Below are positions 13,445 to 25,200 of a stretch of DNA of 64,000 bases, in pieces. Below the pieces are notes generated by a model, which worked only from the letters and a program-made list of their open reading frames with translations, made no database searches and was not told where the DNA came from. Made by a program: the position numbers and the translations under genes. The stretch lies in NCBI RefSeq assembly GCF_963678635.1, contig NC_087063.1, forward strand, positions 82,199,574 through 82,263,573, read 5' to 3'. The first letter of the stretch is position 1. Each line of letters starts with the position of its first letter. This DNA comes from Symsagittifera roscoffensis (Eukaryota; Xenacoelomorpha; Acoela; Convolutidae).

Positions 13445-13700
13445 CTCGAGGTGGCTTAGTCATAGAGTAATTTCGGAAAAGGTACAACTTCTGATCATCA
13501 CGCTATCTAATTTTTGGCTGGATTGGCTCGTGCAATTTCTCAGTCTAATACCAATCCTATTCTCGATCCTATATTTCTGGTATCAAAAAAAACTAGTATA
13601 TACTAGTTTTGTTGCGAGGTTTTTAATGAAGAAAGAGCAACTGTTTGCTCAGTTAAATTTATTCTCTTTCGGGCAGAAACTATTATAAGTTTCAGACCTA
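13445..13700 (-). mobile_element. Truncated LTR of the gypsy-type element, minus orientation
   Basis: Read on the minus strand, this matches the 5' part of the LTR at 30541-31168: the blocks ATAGAGTAATTTC, ACGCTATCTAATTTT and CTCGTGCAATTTCT align with the LTR. The AACAGTTGCTCTT block aligns with a further fragment at 29371. Similarity stops near 13440, so this copy is incomplete. Depending on orientation, it could be the 3' LTR of the decayed coding sequence at 14.9-18.0 kb. Confidence 0.65.
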
Positions 13701-14890
13701 GAATTTATTGTAGGTTTTAGTCATGGATCATGATTGATTTCCAGAGATTTATATCAAAAACATAGTTGGATATAATAAAGTATTGTTTTGAACTGGTTCC
13801 ATCCATCCGGGTTTTGAAACTTTTGAAGTCTTAGGTTTTTTTGTGAAGGATTGATGGAGAAATTTCTTCGTTTCTTCTTTGAGTAGATTACTTTAAAGGA
13901 TTGTAGGAGTGAAGAGAAGGAGTGTGTTTTTTCTTTGAGTATTTTTGCGATTCATATGGTTTTGAAAACTTTGAATCAATGGTCAAAAGATTAAGTTATC
14001 CGGTTTCAATCTGGTTTTAAACTGATTTGCTCATATTGAGATTTTCCTGTACAAATGTTTGGTTTTGTGGTGTTTGTAGACTGCGTTGGTTAGCTTAGGC
14101 TTAACTATACTTCCTTCCAACCGGGTTAAAGGAAAATTTCAATCGCGTGAAAGAAGTTGTTATCAGTTCGTTTGTGAAGCAAGAAGTTCAGTTTTAAAAC
14201 AAATCAACAGAGATATTTTGGGTTGTGTGAAAAATGTGCGTAAAATGTGATCGAGCCAGTTCAATAAATCAAACATCTACGAAATATAGCACACTAAAAA
14301 GTTAGCTCATCTCAAGTAATTCTCAGCTTTAATTTATTATTTTGTATGATCAAGTTACAGCATTCTTATTAAGTTACTGCTTTGTATCAAGTTTATTGCA
14401 TTTCATTGCTTTTTGCAAGTAATTAACAATCGAAAGTAAAAATCTTTTTTCATATTTTCTTTTTCTTACTGTTTTCAGAGTAATTTTTTGTGAAATCTAA
14501 AAAAATGGTGGAAAACAAGTGTAGAAATGATGGGTGAAATATTTGTGAACTTGTAATTTTTATAAACCTATAATTACTGAGGATCAGGTTCCAAAAAAAA
14601 TCCATTGAAGAGTTAGTTTTTAATGTAGGTGAGTGTATTAAAAGTTTTGCAAGCTATCGGATGACATTTTTTGTGCATAAAAATGACCAAGGAGTTCGAG
14701 TGCGCGGATGTTGTTAATTTTTTCTGGTGTGAGAGTTTTAGTGGTTACAGTTTTAGATTAGAATAAATGATTTATTATTCAGCTAAAAAATGGCGAATTT
14801 CTTTTGAAGGGTGACTTCAACTGGTTGGATATAATCAGGCGGGATAATGATGGAGCGGGAGACTTCAAGTAAAGTTTTTAGTGAGGGGGC
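13700..14890. other. Non-coding AT-rich DNA
   Basis: No supported frame was seen on either strand. If the neighbouring LTR fragment and the decayed minus-strand coding sequence belong to one old element, this would be its 3' untranslated part. Confidence 0.35.
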
Positions 14891-14895
14891 ACAAA

Positions 14896-15530
14896 TTACT
14901 TTCGACTCACGGGATCATAATTGCAGAGGATGCCGTGGAGCTTAGTAGTTTTAATCCAATAAAAGAAGTTAAGAAAATATGGTGTCCTGTATTTGGAGTT
15001 TATGAATATGTTTCGGTGATGGGCGCTGGTGGGAGCATTGCGGGTAGATGATTTAAATGATAATGTGGTGGAAATTGAGTGGGTTAATTGATGAATAAAG
15101 AGTGGATTATTAAAGTTGCGGATTTGTTGTCGAATGTTAATGAAATTGTCAAGATCATGCTCAAGTTGGTCATCAGCCATGGGGCTAGGGTCATCGGATT
15201 CATGACTGGAAAGAGGAGAAAGAACAGGGGTAGCATCAGTGTTTGAGGAGCTGGAAGTAGAGTTTACCACTGGGGTGAGGGAATTTATTGGTTGAAGAGG
15301 CGGTTGTAAAAAACTAGCTGCCCTTGGTTTTGAATAAAAAAAATCATTGGGTTTGTCAATTGCAGCATTATCCAAAGTGGAGTTAGAGTCAAAAACAGCT
15401 CAAAATGAGTCATCAGAGTTCAAACATGGGTGAGGTCTGAGATAGATACAAGAGAGTCGTGTCGGTAGAGGTTGGAGGGATAGGAAAGTGAACGGTTGAA
15501 GGGTTCATTCTGGCGCCTCATCGTGGGCTA
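14896..15530 (-). pseudogene. Decayed minus-strand frame, Ser/Thr/Pro-rich, retroelement-like
   Basis: The minus strand carries an open frame (15375 to 14896, 159 codons counted from a non-ATG start) rich in Ser, Thr, Pro, Asn and Asp, for example VVNSTSSSSNTDATPVLSPL and ADDQLEHDLDNF. A similar composition continues upstream to about 15530 with stops. I recognise no domain. The polar low-complexity composition, the adjacent LTR fragment and the gag-like piece at 16.9 kb suggest a decayed retroelement, but a degenerate host gene is equally possible. Confidence 0.35.
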
Positions 15531-16329
15531 AAAACGGGATTGTTTTGAGAATGAAATATTTGTTAATGATTGCTCTGTAATTTATTCATATGTTTCGTCA
15601 TTTTTTTGTGGTTAAAATGCTATCTGTGATAAGGAGCGTCATTTTATTTTGTTATTTTGGTGCGAGCGTTGTGCTGCAGAGAGTTCATTTTTATACTTTG
15701 AGGGTATTGTTTGTAAGCAATGATAACTCTATAAGTTGTGTTTATATGATGGTGCAGTAGGTGTAGTAGTTGTATTGTTTTGTAGAGTGTTAATTTTTTT
15801 GGTTTTGTCGCTAAATTTTTTGTTTTTACTATTTTGTGCATCGAAAAAAATTTTAATGATTGATAGAGAAAAATTCTAAAGAATCCTGCAAAAAAAATTG
15901 TGCTTTGATAGCTGGTGCAAGGAATTGTGTTTGTATTGCGCATGTGTTATAGATTCTTTAAACTAATGAGAAAAGAAATCCTACAAAAATAAACATTGCA
16001 CATAATTCGATCCTCTAAGAAGTAATAGGCCATCCTAAAAACGCAATGAGTTCATTTCTTATGCGTTAAGAATTAAAGCTGTTTAATTGTGAAATGACTT
16101 GTGAGCGGTATTTCTCTCCATTCAGATAAAATAAATTTGTCATGTATTTAAAATATCCACTGTAATCTTGCATATAGATATCGGAGCAACCGGCTGTTTC
16201 AGCAGATTTTTGGAGATTTTGGTCGATCGATTGTCGTTGGATTTTGTCAATTTTTGTAAGAAGTTCTTGAAGTTGTTGTGTACGAACGTGATGTTGTATA
16301 TCTGATTTTGATCATATTCGTACAGGTTG

Positions 16330-17990
16330 TAGGTTTCAATAAGGGTTACGAGTTATTGCACGGATGCTCTGGCGTGAAAGAGGTGGCACTAATGTTCGGT
16401 ATGATGTGAGAGGATAAAGTCTACTTTCGTTTGGATTAAGCTTTTCTTCATTGTGGTTGTATTCTGATCCACATGGGACAGCCGTATCCCAAAAGTCTGG
16501 TTTACGTCCAAGATGAAAACCGAGACGCGTATTTCCAAGTTCACCTTCAAAGTTTCCGTCAGTATCATCACGAGCTATATGCAGTGCCAACATTTTGTAG
16601 ATGTTCAAGCCTTTATAGCCAAATTTCACATTGTCATGTGACGATGTGACGTGAGGTCTTCTGGTATCACACTCGTCAGGCACCAGGCGATTAGCAACTG
16701 TCCCCCTATCCTAACAAATGGATTTGCTATCAAGACCTTGGCCAATGAAGGAGTCCCCAGCTAATTGTCAAATTACCCCGCAACAGTCATTCGCAAGATC
16801 TGGCCAGCTTAGTTCTGTGCTCTAGGTTGTTTATATAAGCTTTTTGCTGCCTTGCACAAAATCTTCTTTTCTATGCAACGCTTCTATCCGAGCACTTTGA
16901 GCGGCTTTCGAATTCTTTCACTGTATCCAAGTCAATCCACCATGCACGAGCTGTGTCCTGGTCAAATTCTTTTAAAGTTTATCTTCTGTAACTTGTCAAC
17001 AATGAGGTGACATTGGCTCGAGATCCAATCAGTTCTCATGCTGAATTGCCATGCTTGTCCACTCGTAGTGCCACTCTTCATCTTCAGGAGCTGTTGCCTG
17101 AGATCCTGCCAAAGCTTCCGGCTCTGAAGTGTCTTCAACCTCTAGTGCGACGTCCTAGGTCTTCCACCTAGCCAGATACATCGGAAGTAGCACTTTTAGG
17201 TTCGCTCAAGATATTGCTTTCCCAAATGGATTGTGGTCTTCTACTTCACGCTTCATTCTCATGGATCTCGTTTCTCTAAGCAAATTTATGAATTCAGCAA
17301 CCACTAAACGTTTCTCCCCCTCTCCGAATAATTTCTCGTTGACTCTTGAACATCCCCCTTCCCTTTCTCAAGCTTCTCTTCCTCCTTTGCCCTGAGTATG
17401 AGTGTATCTTTCTTCTTAGTAATCGGTTTCGTTCATATGAAAGGATTAGTTCTAGTGATATCAGTTTTATGCTTAGTCTTCAGAGTAGAGCTGTTTTTAC
17501 AGGATTTTGTTATCATCTCATGTCTGGTTTCTCTAATATGCATCATCTTCTTGAGTAGCACTTTTAGATTATCTTGATCTAGTCCAGTCCCGATCAAAAC
17601 ATGTTCCACGTATTCTATCACAATTTTCCATAACTCTTTCTCAAACTCTTTGACATCCATCTTAGTTTCTACCGGCTTGTTGATCTCAACCAAAAACGTA
17701 ACCCATTGCTCTGACGTTTGGTGTCCAGGAAAGCCGACCTCTTTCTTTTGAAATTGTGCCCTTCCCTGGGGATATCGCTCAAGAGCGTCGTGTTAGGACC
17801 GTGTGTTATTCCCCCAACTGCAGCTCAAGGTTCTTCCTGGGTGACCTCATTCTTCCTCACACAAGTCATCCAAAATTTTCCACGTTAGTCCTTGGACAGT
17901 AAGTAACACTTCATTTTCTGTAAGTAGCACTCCAGAGACCGTAGCCGCGTCTGTTTACATCAACTCGATATCGCTGAGCGGCTCACTCAT
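16330..17990 (-). pseudogene. Broken minus-strand coding region with a possible gag fragment
   Basis: This stretch is clearly richer in G and C than its surroundings and reads as protein-like on the minus strand, with many stops and frame changes. Parts include 17693-17433 (charged, helical: KEFEKELWKIVIEYVEHVL), 16976-16900 (FDQDTARAWWIDLDTVKEFE) and 16683-16336 (115 codons from an ATG, containing DDTDGNFEGELG). The AxxWW pattern resembles the conserved helix of retrotransposon gag capsid proteins (l.g.Ar.Ww..l), which fits the LTR fragment nearby. The rest has no recognised domain. The copy cannot be functional as it stands. Confidence 0.4.
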
Positions 17991-18044
17991 CTCTTCTTTA
18001 CTAGCCGCTCTAGGACGTTCCTTATATTGTGCTCTTTTTTTGGT

Positions 18045-18215
18045 TTATGAAAAAAAATTTATCATACAATTTTAATATATATGAAAAAATGTATCAATAG
18101 AGATTTCATAGAGTTTTCTGTACGCATGGAATAGTATGGAACTCTATGACAGGAAGTTTTTAATATATGGAAACTGTATTAGAAGTTTGGGTCAACCCCG
18201 AATTCCGAATAATAA
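18045..18215. repeat. TATCATACAATTTT/ATATATGAAAAA repeat, shared with 38545-38765
   Basis: Short self-complementary segments (ATCATACAATTT, ATATATGAAAAAATG, TTTTCTGTACG.ATGGAA, and GGTCAACCC.GAAT at the right end) occur in the same order at 38545-38765. A weaker relative is at about 37290-37430. It looks like a small palindromic element. The ends are not sharp enough to name target duplications. Confidence 0.55.
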
Positions 18216-18439
18216 TGATTTTTGTCCTGCTACGAACGGTCTTGTTTGCTGTTTGCTGATTGCTGGCAACTGCAATAGCCAACCAAACCCTGAACAACCG
18301 AAAAGATGGAATAAATGAAAGAAAATGTCAAAAAGCGAACTTTGCATTTGGAGCTGCGCTTTGTTTTTTCATTCGTATTTCCAATCTCAACAGAAAAGAA
18401 ACACCATCTTTATTGCGACAAAAAAAGGCAACTTGAAAA

Positions 18440-21400
18440 AGGGTTTCGTGACAAACATTATTCCAGCCTTGTTTCATGAGTCTGCATCAAAATTTACAAG
18501 AGTTCTCCTAAGTGAAGTCATAAAAGTAAACATTCCAACTGCTTTTTTAAGTCTCTGATCATTTTTGGCAATTTTTTTTAACTTATAACTTTGGGCTGTC
18601 ACTAAGTAGAAATTAATGTTTGAAACTAAGTCGTCAAAAATATTATGCACAATTAACAATTGCCTGGTTTCAGTTCAGAACAATTTTTTCCGCGGAATAA
18701 TTTGGGTTTTACGCTTTTGGCGTTAAAATAATAAGTTTAGACTAGATCAAAGCAAAAATAAACAACTGGATAAAGTAGTTGATGATGGAAAAGATCAAAG
18801 TCGATCATTTTTGCACAGCGTAAATTATATAGACTCCAAAAAATTGTTGATCGAAACATTGCCACTTTGTGTCGAGCTGGTAGAAAACTAGTCAACTTGG
18901 TTTTAGTCAATCGAAACATAGCACCCGCTTTTTTGCCAAGTCAGCAGCAAAAAACGAGGTTCTCCTCGTTGAGGTAAAAAAACGGAACGTTTTAACAGCC
19001 CTGTTTTGTTCTCTAAACGTTTTTGGTAAATTTTTGAAAATTAAAACATAAGTTCAGGCTATAAAATGAAGAACGAGTTGTAAAAAAGAGTCGCTCATGA
19101 AAAGAAAAAGACCAATTAGTGCTTACCTGTTTTCAGTTCAGAGCAATTTTCGCGGGATAACAATTGTTATTACGCTTTCAGCGTCAAAAAAACTTATACT
19201 ATATCTACTATGTTATAGCAAAAAATTCATCGTAAAAAAGTAGTTCGTCGACAAAACGATCGAGAATTGCGTAAATTGAGCAAAGTCTGAAAACCATTTG
19301 GTCAAAACATAGCAAGTTTAGGTCGAGTCAGTCAAAATTTAGCTTGGGTCAAACAAATCCGAACACACTTTAGATGGAATCGAGTTGATCGAAACAAGCA
19401 ATTTGCATCGGGTCGGTGGAAAATAGCCAGTATGGGTTTAGTCGGTCAAAAATAAGAACCGGCTTTGTTTGCAAAAACTTCAACAAAAACAACAAGGGTT
19501 CTTTTATGTGAGGTCATAAAAGTAAACGTTCCAACTGCTCTTTTTTGATCTTTTATCGTTTTTGGCAAAATTTTTCCTTTTTAAAGTATAACTCTGGGCT
19601 GTCAGTATTAAATATGAATTTTAAAAATTGAGTCGTAATAATTATATTGGACAATTATCAATTGCCTGATTTCAGTTCAGAACAATTCCTTTCTTGGAAT
19701 AACTTTGGATATTGCGCTTTCAGCGTTAAAAAAGTAAGTTTAGGCTAAGTCAAAGCAAAAATATTCAACATATTATACAAGTTGATGCTGAAAATGTTCA
19801 AGGTCGATCATTTTTTGAACTGTCAATTTGGATTGAGTCGGTGGAAAAATAGCCACTATGGGTTTAGTGGATCAAAACAAAGCACCGGCTTTGTTTGCAG
19901 AAACTGCAGCAAAAATAACCAGGGTTCTCTATAGTGAGGTCAAAATGCTAAGCATTCCACTGCGTTATTTTTATCTCTTATCGTTTTCGGCAGATTTTTG
20001 TTCGTTAAAATATAAATCAGGGCTGTTGAAGAATGAGTTTTAAAAAAAGAGTTGTTCAAGAAAATAAAATGACCAATTAGCGCCTACCGGGTTTTAGTTC
20101 TGAACAAATTAGTCCGCTTGATAGAATTTGGTATTAAGTTTTCAAATAGCAAAATTTTTTTATAGCTAATATTTTCATAACGTAAGGAAAAATATTCAAA
20201 GTATTATAGTAGTTGGTGGTCACAATGATCAAATTTGATCCATTTTTAAATTTCGCGAATTATACAGGGACTGAACATTTGGTCGAAACATAGTAAGTGG
20301 GGTCGTGTCGGTAGAAACTTAGCGTTCTTGGGTCAAACACATCCGAACACACGTTAGATTCAGTCGGGTCGGTCAAAACAATCATTTTAGATAGAGCCGG
20401 TGGAAAATAGCCAGCATGGTTCTAGTCGGTCAAACCATAGCACCGGACTTGTTTGCTGAATCCACAACAAAAACAACAAGGGTTTACTTAAGTGAGGTCA
20501 TAAAAAAACTTCCAACTGCTCTTTTTCGACCTCTAATCGTTTTTGGCATTTTTTAAATTAAAGTATAACTCTGGACTGTCAGTAAGGAAATATTAGCTTG
20601 AAAAAATGAGTCGTTAAAATAATATGACCAATTACCAACTGCCTGATCTCAGTTCAGAACAATTTTTTCCGCGGGATAACTTTGTATTAAGCTTATGGTG
20701 TTAAAATAATAAGTTTACACTATGTCAAAGCAAAAGTATTCAACATATTATACTATTTGATTGCGAATTTTAATTTTTGAATTGCGTAAAAACTTCCAAC
20801 TGCTCTTTTTCGACCTCTAATCGTTTTTGGCATTTTTTAAATTAAAGTATAACTCTGGACTGTCAGTAAGGAAATATTAGCTTGAAAAAATGAGTCGTTA
20901 AAATAATATGACCAATTACCAACTGCCTGATCTCAGTTCAGAACAATTTTTTCCGCGGGATAACTTTGTATTAAGCTTATGGTGTTAAAATAATAAGTTT
21001 ACACTATGTCAAAGCAAAAGTATTCAACATATTATACTATTTGATTGCGAATTTTAATTTTTGAATTGCGTAAATTGTACAGACTCTGAAAAGTAGTTGG
21101 TCGAAATAGAGACAGTTTGGGCCGAGTCGGTTCAAACTTAGCATGCATGAGTCAAACGAACACACGTTAGATTCAGTTGAGTCGGTCGAAAAATCGTTTT
21201 GGATCGACTCGGTGGAAAAATAGCCAGTATGGGTCTAGTCTGTCAGAACATAGCACCGGCCTTGTTTGCGGGATCCGCAACAACGACTGCAAGGGTTCTC
21301 TTAAGTGAGGCCAAAAAACTTAATGTTCCATCTGCCCTTTTTTGACCTCTAATCATTTTTGGCTATTTTTTATTAAGCTATAACTTTGGGCTGTCAAAAA

Positions 21401-21500
21401 CGAGGAATGAATTTAAAAATTGAACCGTTTAATAAAATATTTACTAATAAGCTTGCCTGCTTTCAGTTTGAAACAACTTTGTCCGCGGGATAGCTTTTGA
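18440..21500 (+). repeat. Tandem repeat array, units of about 420-560 bp
   Basis: The block CAGTTCAGAACAATTT.TTCCGCGGGATAAC occurs in recognisable form at about 18668, 19130, 19670, 20090, 20650, 20934 and 21460. Between these lies a second block (TTTGCAGAAACTGCAGCAAAA, then AGGGTTCTC..AAGTGAGGTCA and AATGTTCCA.CTGC.CTTTTT). A third block is built of GTCGAGTCGGTCGAAACA-type words. Units are imperfect. The AATGTTCC.ACTGCCCTTT core is shared with the array at 7.0-13.1 kb. Confidence 0.8.
20507..21074. repeat. 284-bp tandem duplication inside the array
   Basis: The sequence from ACTTCCAACTGCTC to TTGAATTGCGTAAA occurs at 20507-20790 and again directly at 20791-21074. By eye the copies are identical or nearly so, in contrast to the diverged surrounding units, so this is a recent duplication or an assembly error. 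Confidence 0.9.
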
Positions 21501-21539
21501 TTTTACTTTTGGTAACACAGTCGATCACATTATTGATTC

Positions 21540-21780
21540 AATAGAGTCTATCGAAAATAAGCCAGTTTGGGTCGAGTCGGTCTTATCAGCAGGCTAGGGT
21601 CAAACACATCCGAACAAATTTTCGATTTAATCGAGTCGGTCGAAACAGCCTGTTTGAGTCGATCGGTCGAAACAGCCAATTTTTTATTCACTCAAGTCGA
21701 TCGAAAAATAGCCATTTTTGGTCACGTTGATCGAAACAGCTCCTGCAGGCCGAGACAGTCGAAACCCGCAAACAAGTTTG
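21540..21780. repeat. Minisatellite-like run of GTCGAGTCGGTCGAAACA words
   Basis: Imperfect repeats of about 25-40 bp built on TCGGTCGAAACAGCC and TCGATCGAAAAATAGCC are stacked here. The same words occur inside the array units at about 19290-19450, 20280-20440 and 21100-21250. A plus-strand open frame over 21567-21896 is a by-product of this periodic sequence. Confidence 0.65.
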
Positions 21781-21985
21781 AACCCGAAACGTACATTTTG
21801 CTCGCTAATGCTGTCGTTTTAGTTGAAAAACCTACAAACGCCTGCTGCCCGAATCACGCAGAAATGTTTTTGACAAACTTGTTAATGCAGAATTAATTCC
21901 CTTCACAATTATTTATTTATATTTTTGCAGACGATATTTTTTTAAATTTCCATAAGATTGCTTGATACAGTTTTGATATTTCATA

Positions 21986-22218
21986 TCAAGAGTTATCTGA
22001 TACCGTGGTTGCGATCCATTCGATGTACTCTGAGATTCTTGTGAAAACAGAAAGACCCCCTACGCAGCCATTCAGGCCATAGCTTGTGAGACCATACAAA
22101 CATATGGCCCTATTGCTTTTGTCCACGAACACCAATGGTCCCCCGCTGTCCCCCTTGCACACGTTTTCGTTCTGGGAATTGTAACAGCAGATTAACTTTT
22201 GGGGATCACCGGGTAAAT
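21986..22218 (-). CDS. S1 serine protease, last exon with the catalytic serine
   Basis: This is the C-terminal exon of a chymotrypsin-fold protease. After the acceptor TTTTTTTAG|AT at 22219, the phase-1 join with the exon at 25657-25943 continues the frame. It carries the active-site motif CKGDSGGPL, the strand TSYGLNGCVGG that lines the substrate pocket, and a closing helix (FTRISEYIEWI) typical of the family; it ends at a TGA at 21986-21988. By chymotrypsin numbering the residue six before the serine (position 189) reads Asn, not the Asp of trypsin, so cleavage after Lys or Arg is not predicted. Confidence in the family is high; the specificity is an inference. Confidence 0.92.
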
Positions 22219-22229
22219 CTAAAAAAAAA

Positions 22230-25200
22230 ATAGATCGAAAATTCAAAAATTAAAAACTGCTAAGACTAATTCTTGACACTTTTTATTACAAAAACGTTTC
22301 CTATGGATTAATTCCATCCTATGTTAAGAAGTATAAAGAGTTGACTTACAAATTCAAGGGGATTATTTCAGATATTGCAGCTATTATACACTATTAGACT
22401 TGAGGGCGAGGATTCGCTTAATAGTACAATTGTGTTATATACTTTCTTTGTAGAAATATTATTTTGTAGTTATGGTAGTTTCTATTGGGAAGTATAGGTG
22501 AATCGCCTACACAATTTTTAAAATTAAATACATATTACAATCATGGGATAGAACAGATGCAAGAAGACTGCTCGTATATCAAGGCAAAGCACTGAATGTT
22601 CCGACTGCCCTTAAATGATCTTGAATAGGCTTTGTTCAACTAAAAAGCCCTAAGCAAATTTCTGAAAAATCGCGTTGTCCAAAAATACTGAAACTTATGC
22701 AAATAAAGAATAAGCCGCACCAAGTGTTTTAGACAAGATTTTTTTAAATTTTTTTTTCGGCTTATTACTTTGGTTGCAGTTTTTTGACAAACAAAAGTTA
22801 GTTCGTAAATGTTATAGTGCAATTAGTATGTGTTTCAGTTCGTGAAGTTGTAAAATTAGACATAGTCCAGGACATATTTTTGCAAAATAGTATAAAACAG
22901 GAAACTTCTAGAAAAAAATCAACATTTTTTGGTGAATAAAAACATTAACGATTAAGCAGCTAACACTTAAGCCTCAATAAAAAGCGATTTGATTACTTGA
23001 ACTAATAAAAAAGATTCAAAAAACTTTTGAATTTAGTGAAGATAATCAATTTTTTTTGAACAAAGCGCTAGCAGTGTTAGCAGCAATCGGCATGCTAGCA
23101 AAAGTTGTTTAAAATAAAACGTCCAGCACTCCATTAAAGTAAGAATAGTTAATCAAAGGCACGGCAAAAACAGTAACTATTTTTGTAAAAAGTAGAAATG
23201 GCGAGAAAAAAAGAAAAGACTTTCCATGTGTCAAGAGCAAAAAACAAAAAATATATATTTTTGTGAGATAGAAAACAGAAAATAAACTAGTACATTTTTG
23301 AGAAGAAGTGTCAGGGAATACTTTGTGAAAGATTTTGTTCAATTTTTTAAGCATTAGACACCAGATATTTGAAATCAAGAAAAGCAAAAAAAAAACATTT
23401 TGGAAAGTTTTCATTTTTTTGATTTTTAAAAATATTCGAAGCTTACAGTTTTTTGATTCCCAGCATTCCTTTTCATTTGTTTAGTTTTTTTTTCTGATAA
23501 AATTCAACTCAATTTTAAGAAACACTGGATCAAACTATAGTTTTCCCCTGCCGTAGCAGACATTTACAATTCACTTTAAAAATTTAACTAAAAGACCATT
23601 TTTTCGTGCCAATTTAACTTTTAATTGTTGATTTGAAGCGCAGTTTGAATTGTTTTTGGCAATATCAGTTTCTGAAAAAAAAAACATAAACACCTTTGTT
23701 CATAGACACTGCATCAGCTTCAATATAGACACCTACGTTTATTTTTTTACAGTCACAAGACAGAGCTAGCAACTTTTTGATTTCAACGAACATTTCAACG
23801 AAATTCCCAACTATCTTTGCAAACAACAAAATTTCTTTGCAAAGAATAACACGAGGATGTTGAATTTATGGGCAGCAAATTGTTCCTGCGGAAACCTAAT
23901 GACATTGACTTACATTTTATATTGGTAAAATCGATATATGAAAAAATTGAAAGATTTGCTGTTCAATTCTGTTCTCGTATTCTGCCATTTGGCCAAAACG
24001 TTACCAAAACAAAAATCTATCTTATGATGGATCAAAATATTGCTGTCATTTACAAAATCTCTAACTGTGAGATGCCGTGTCTATATTTGGTTAATCTAAA
24101 CACAAAATTTTACTACAGAGAAAAAGTTTCATAGAATGTGTTTTTATATGAAACGAATTATTGCCGCGGTAGCCTAAAAAAGTATCAGAAAACGGATCTA
24201 GCAAATCTTTTGTGTTTTTTACTACTGCGGGGATGTTTTTTCGATAAAAGGGGTTCTATAAAATTTCTTTGCGTTTTGAATTTTTGTGTTTAGATTAACC
24301 TAAAGGAGACAAGACATCTCACTGCTAGAGATTTTGTAATTGACCGCAATATTATAATCCACTGTAAGATATATTTTTGTTCCAGTTAAATTTTGTCAAA
24401 ATGGCAAAATGTCACGAGTTTTTTAAAAAAAACCTTTAAAAACCTGATAATAGAATTGTTTTTATAAGATTTTGTAGGAGCTATATTCAATAAATGAATA
24501 ATAGATATATATTCTCTCGGAAAACATGACAATTAAATGAAACTTTTTAAGATCTATTTTTTAGAAGTGGAACCAAATATAATAGTCACTAAATGTTTAT
24601 AAAGATCCGGTAGAATTCATTACATAAATGTAAATTCAGATGCGGCATATTTCAAATCAAACTGTGGAAGCGTTGATGAAACGGCTTGGAATTCACATCT
24701 CAATCAAAATGTCGGATGACTGAGGCATATCATGATATGTGCGCATTGTTTGTTGTTGAGGCAATCTTACGCAGTCCAGAAAAATAGCCAAACAAATTAT
24801 TGTAGATCTTAACCAGAGGCCTAACAGTTATTATTAAATAGCTGAACATCTCGTTTTTTGGTCCTTTCCCTCGTGAATCAAAAATCCTATAAAACCTTGA
24901 AGCTATAAGATAAAAATTTTTTGGGAAGATGGAAACCGTTAGCAATTTTCTTTATTTGAATATGCTAAAGCATCAAAAAAGCCGCGCGAGACTAAATTAA
25001 TCCAAGTGATTTTTGTGACGCAACTCTCAAAGAAAAAATGCCACGTTTAAAGAATTTGGTAAGTAAAAGTTTTCATAAAATTTTTTAAACCAATTTGTTT
25101 TTATAGACACTAGCACGTGGGGTTGGGCTAAGTATAGGCTACTGACTCATTTAGTTTCTTCGGTTTGCACGATTAAAAATTGTGAAAATGACTTTTATGC

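Noticed and set aside
18440-21500. Regularly spaced repeats considered as a CRISPR-like array
   Set aside because: Units are hundreds of bases long, diverged, with variable spacing, and the surrounding sequence is eukaryotic.
21567-21896. 109-codon plus-strand open frame
   Set aside because: It lies over periodic GTCGAGTCGGTCGAAACA repeats; the apparent peptide repeats follow the DNA repeats and there is no domain.
23868-24134. 88-codon plus-strand open frame
   Set aside because: It coincides with one arm of a foldback and has no similarity pattern of its own.
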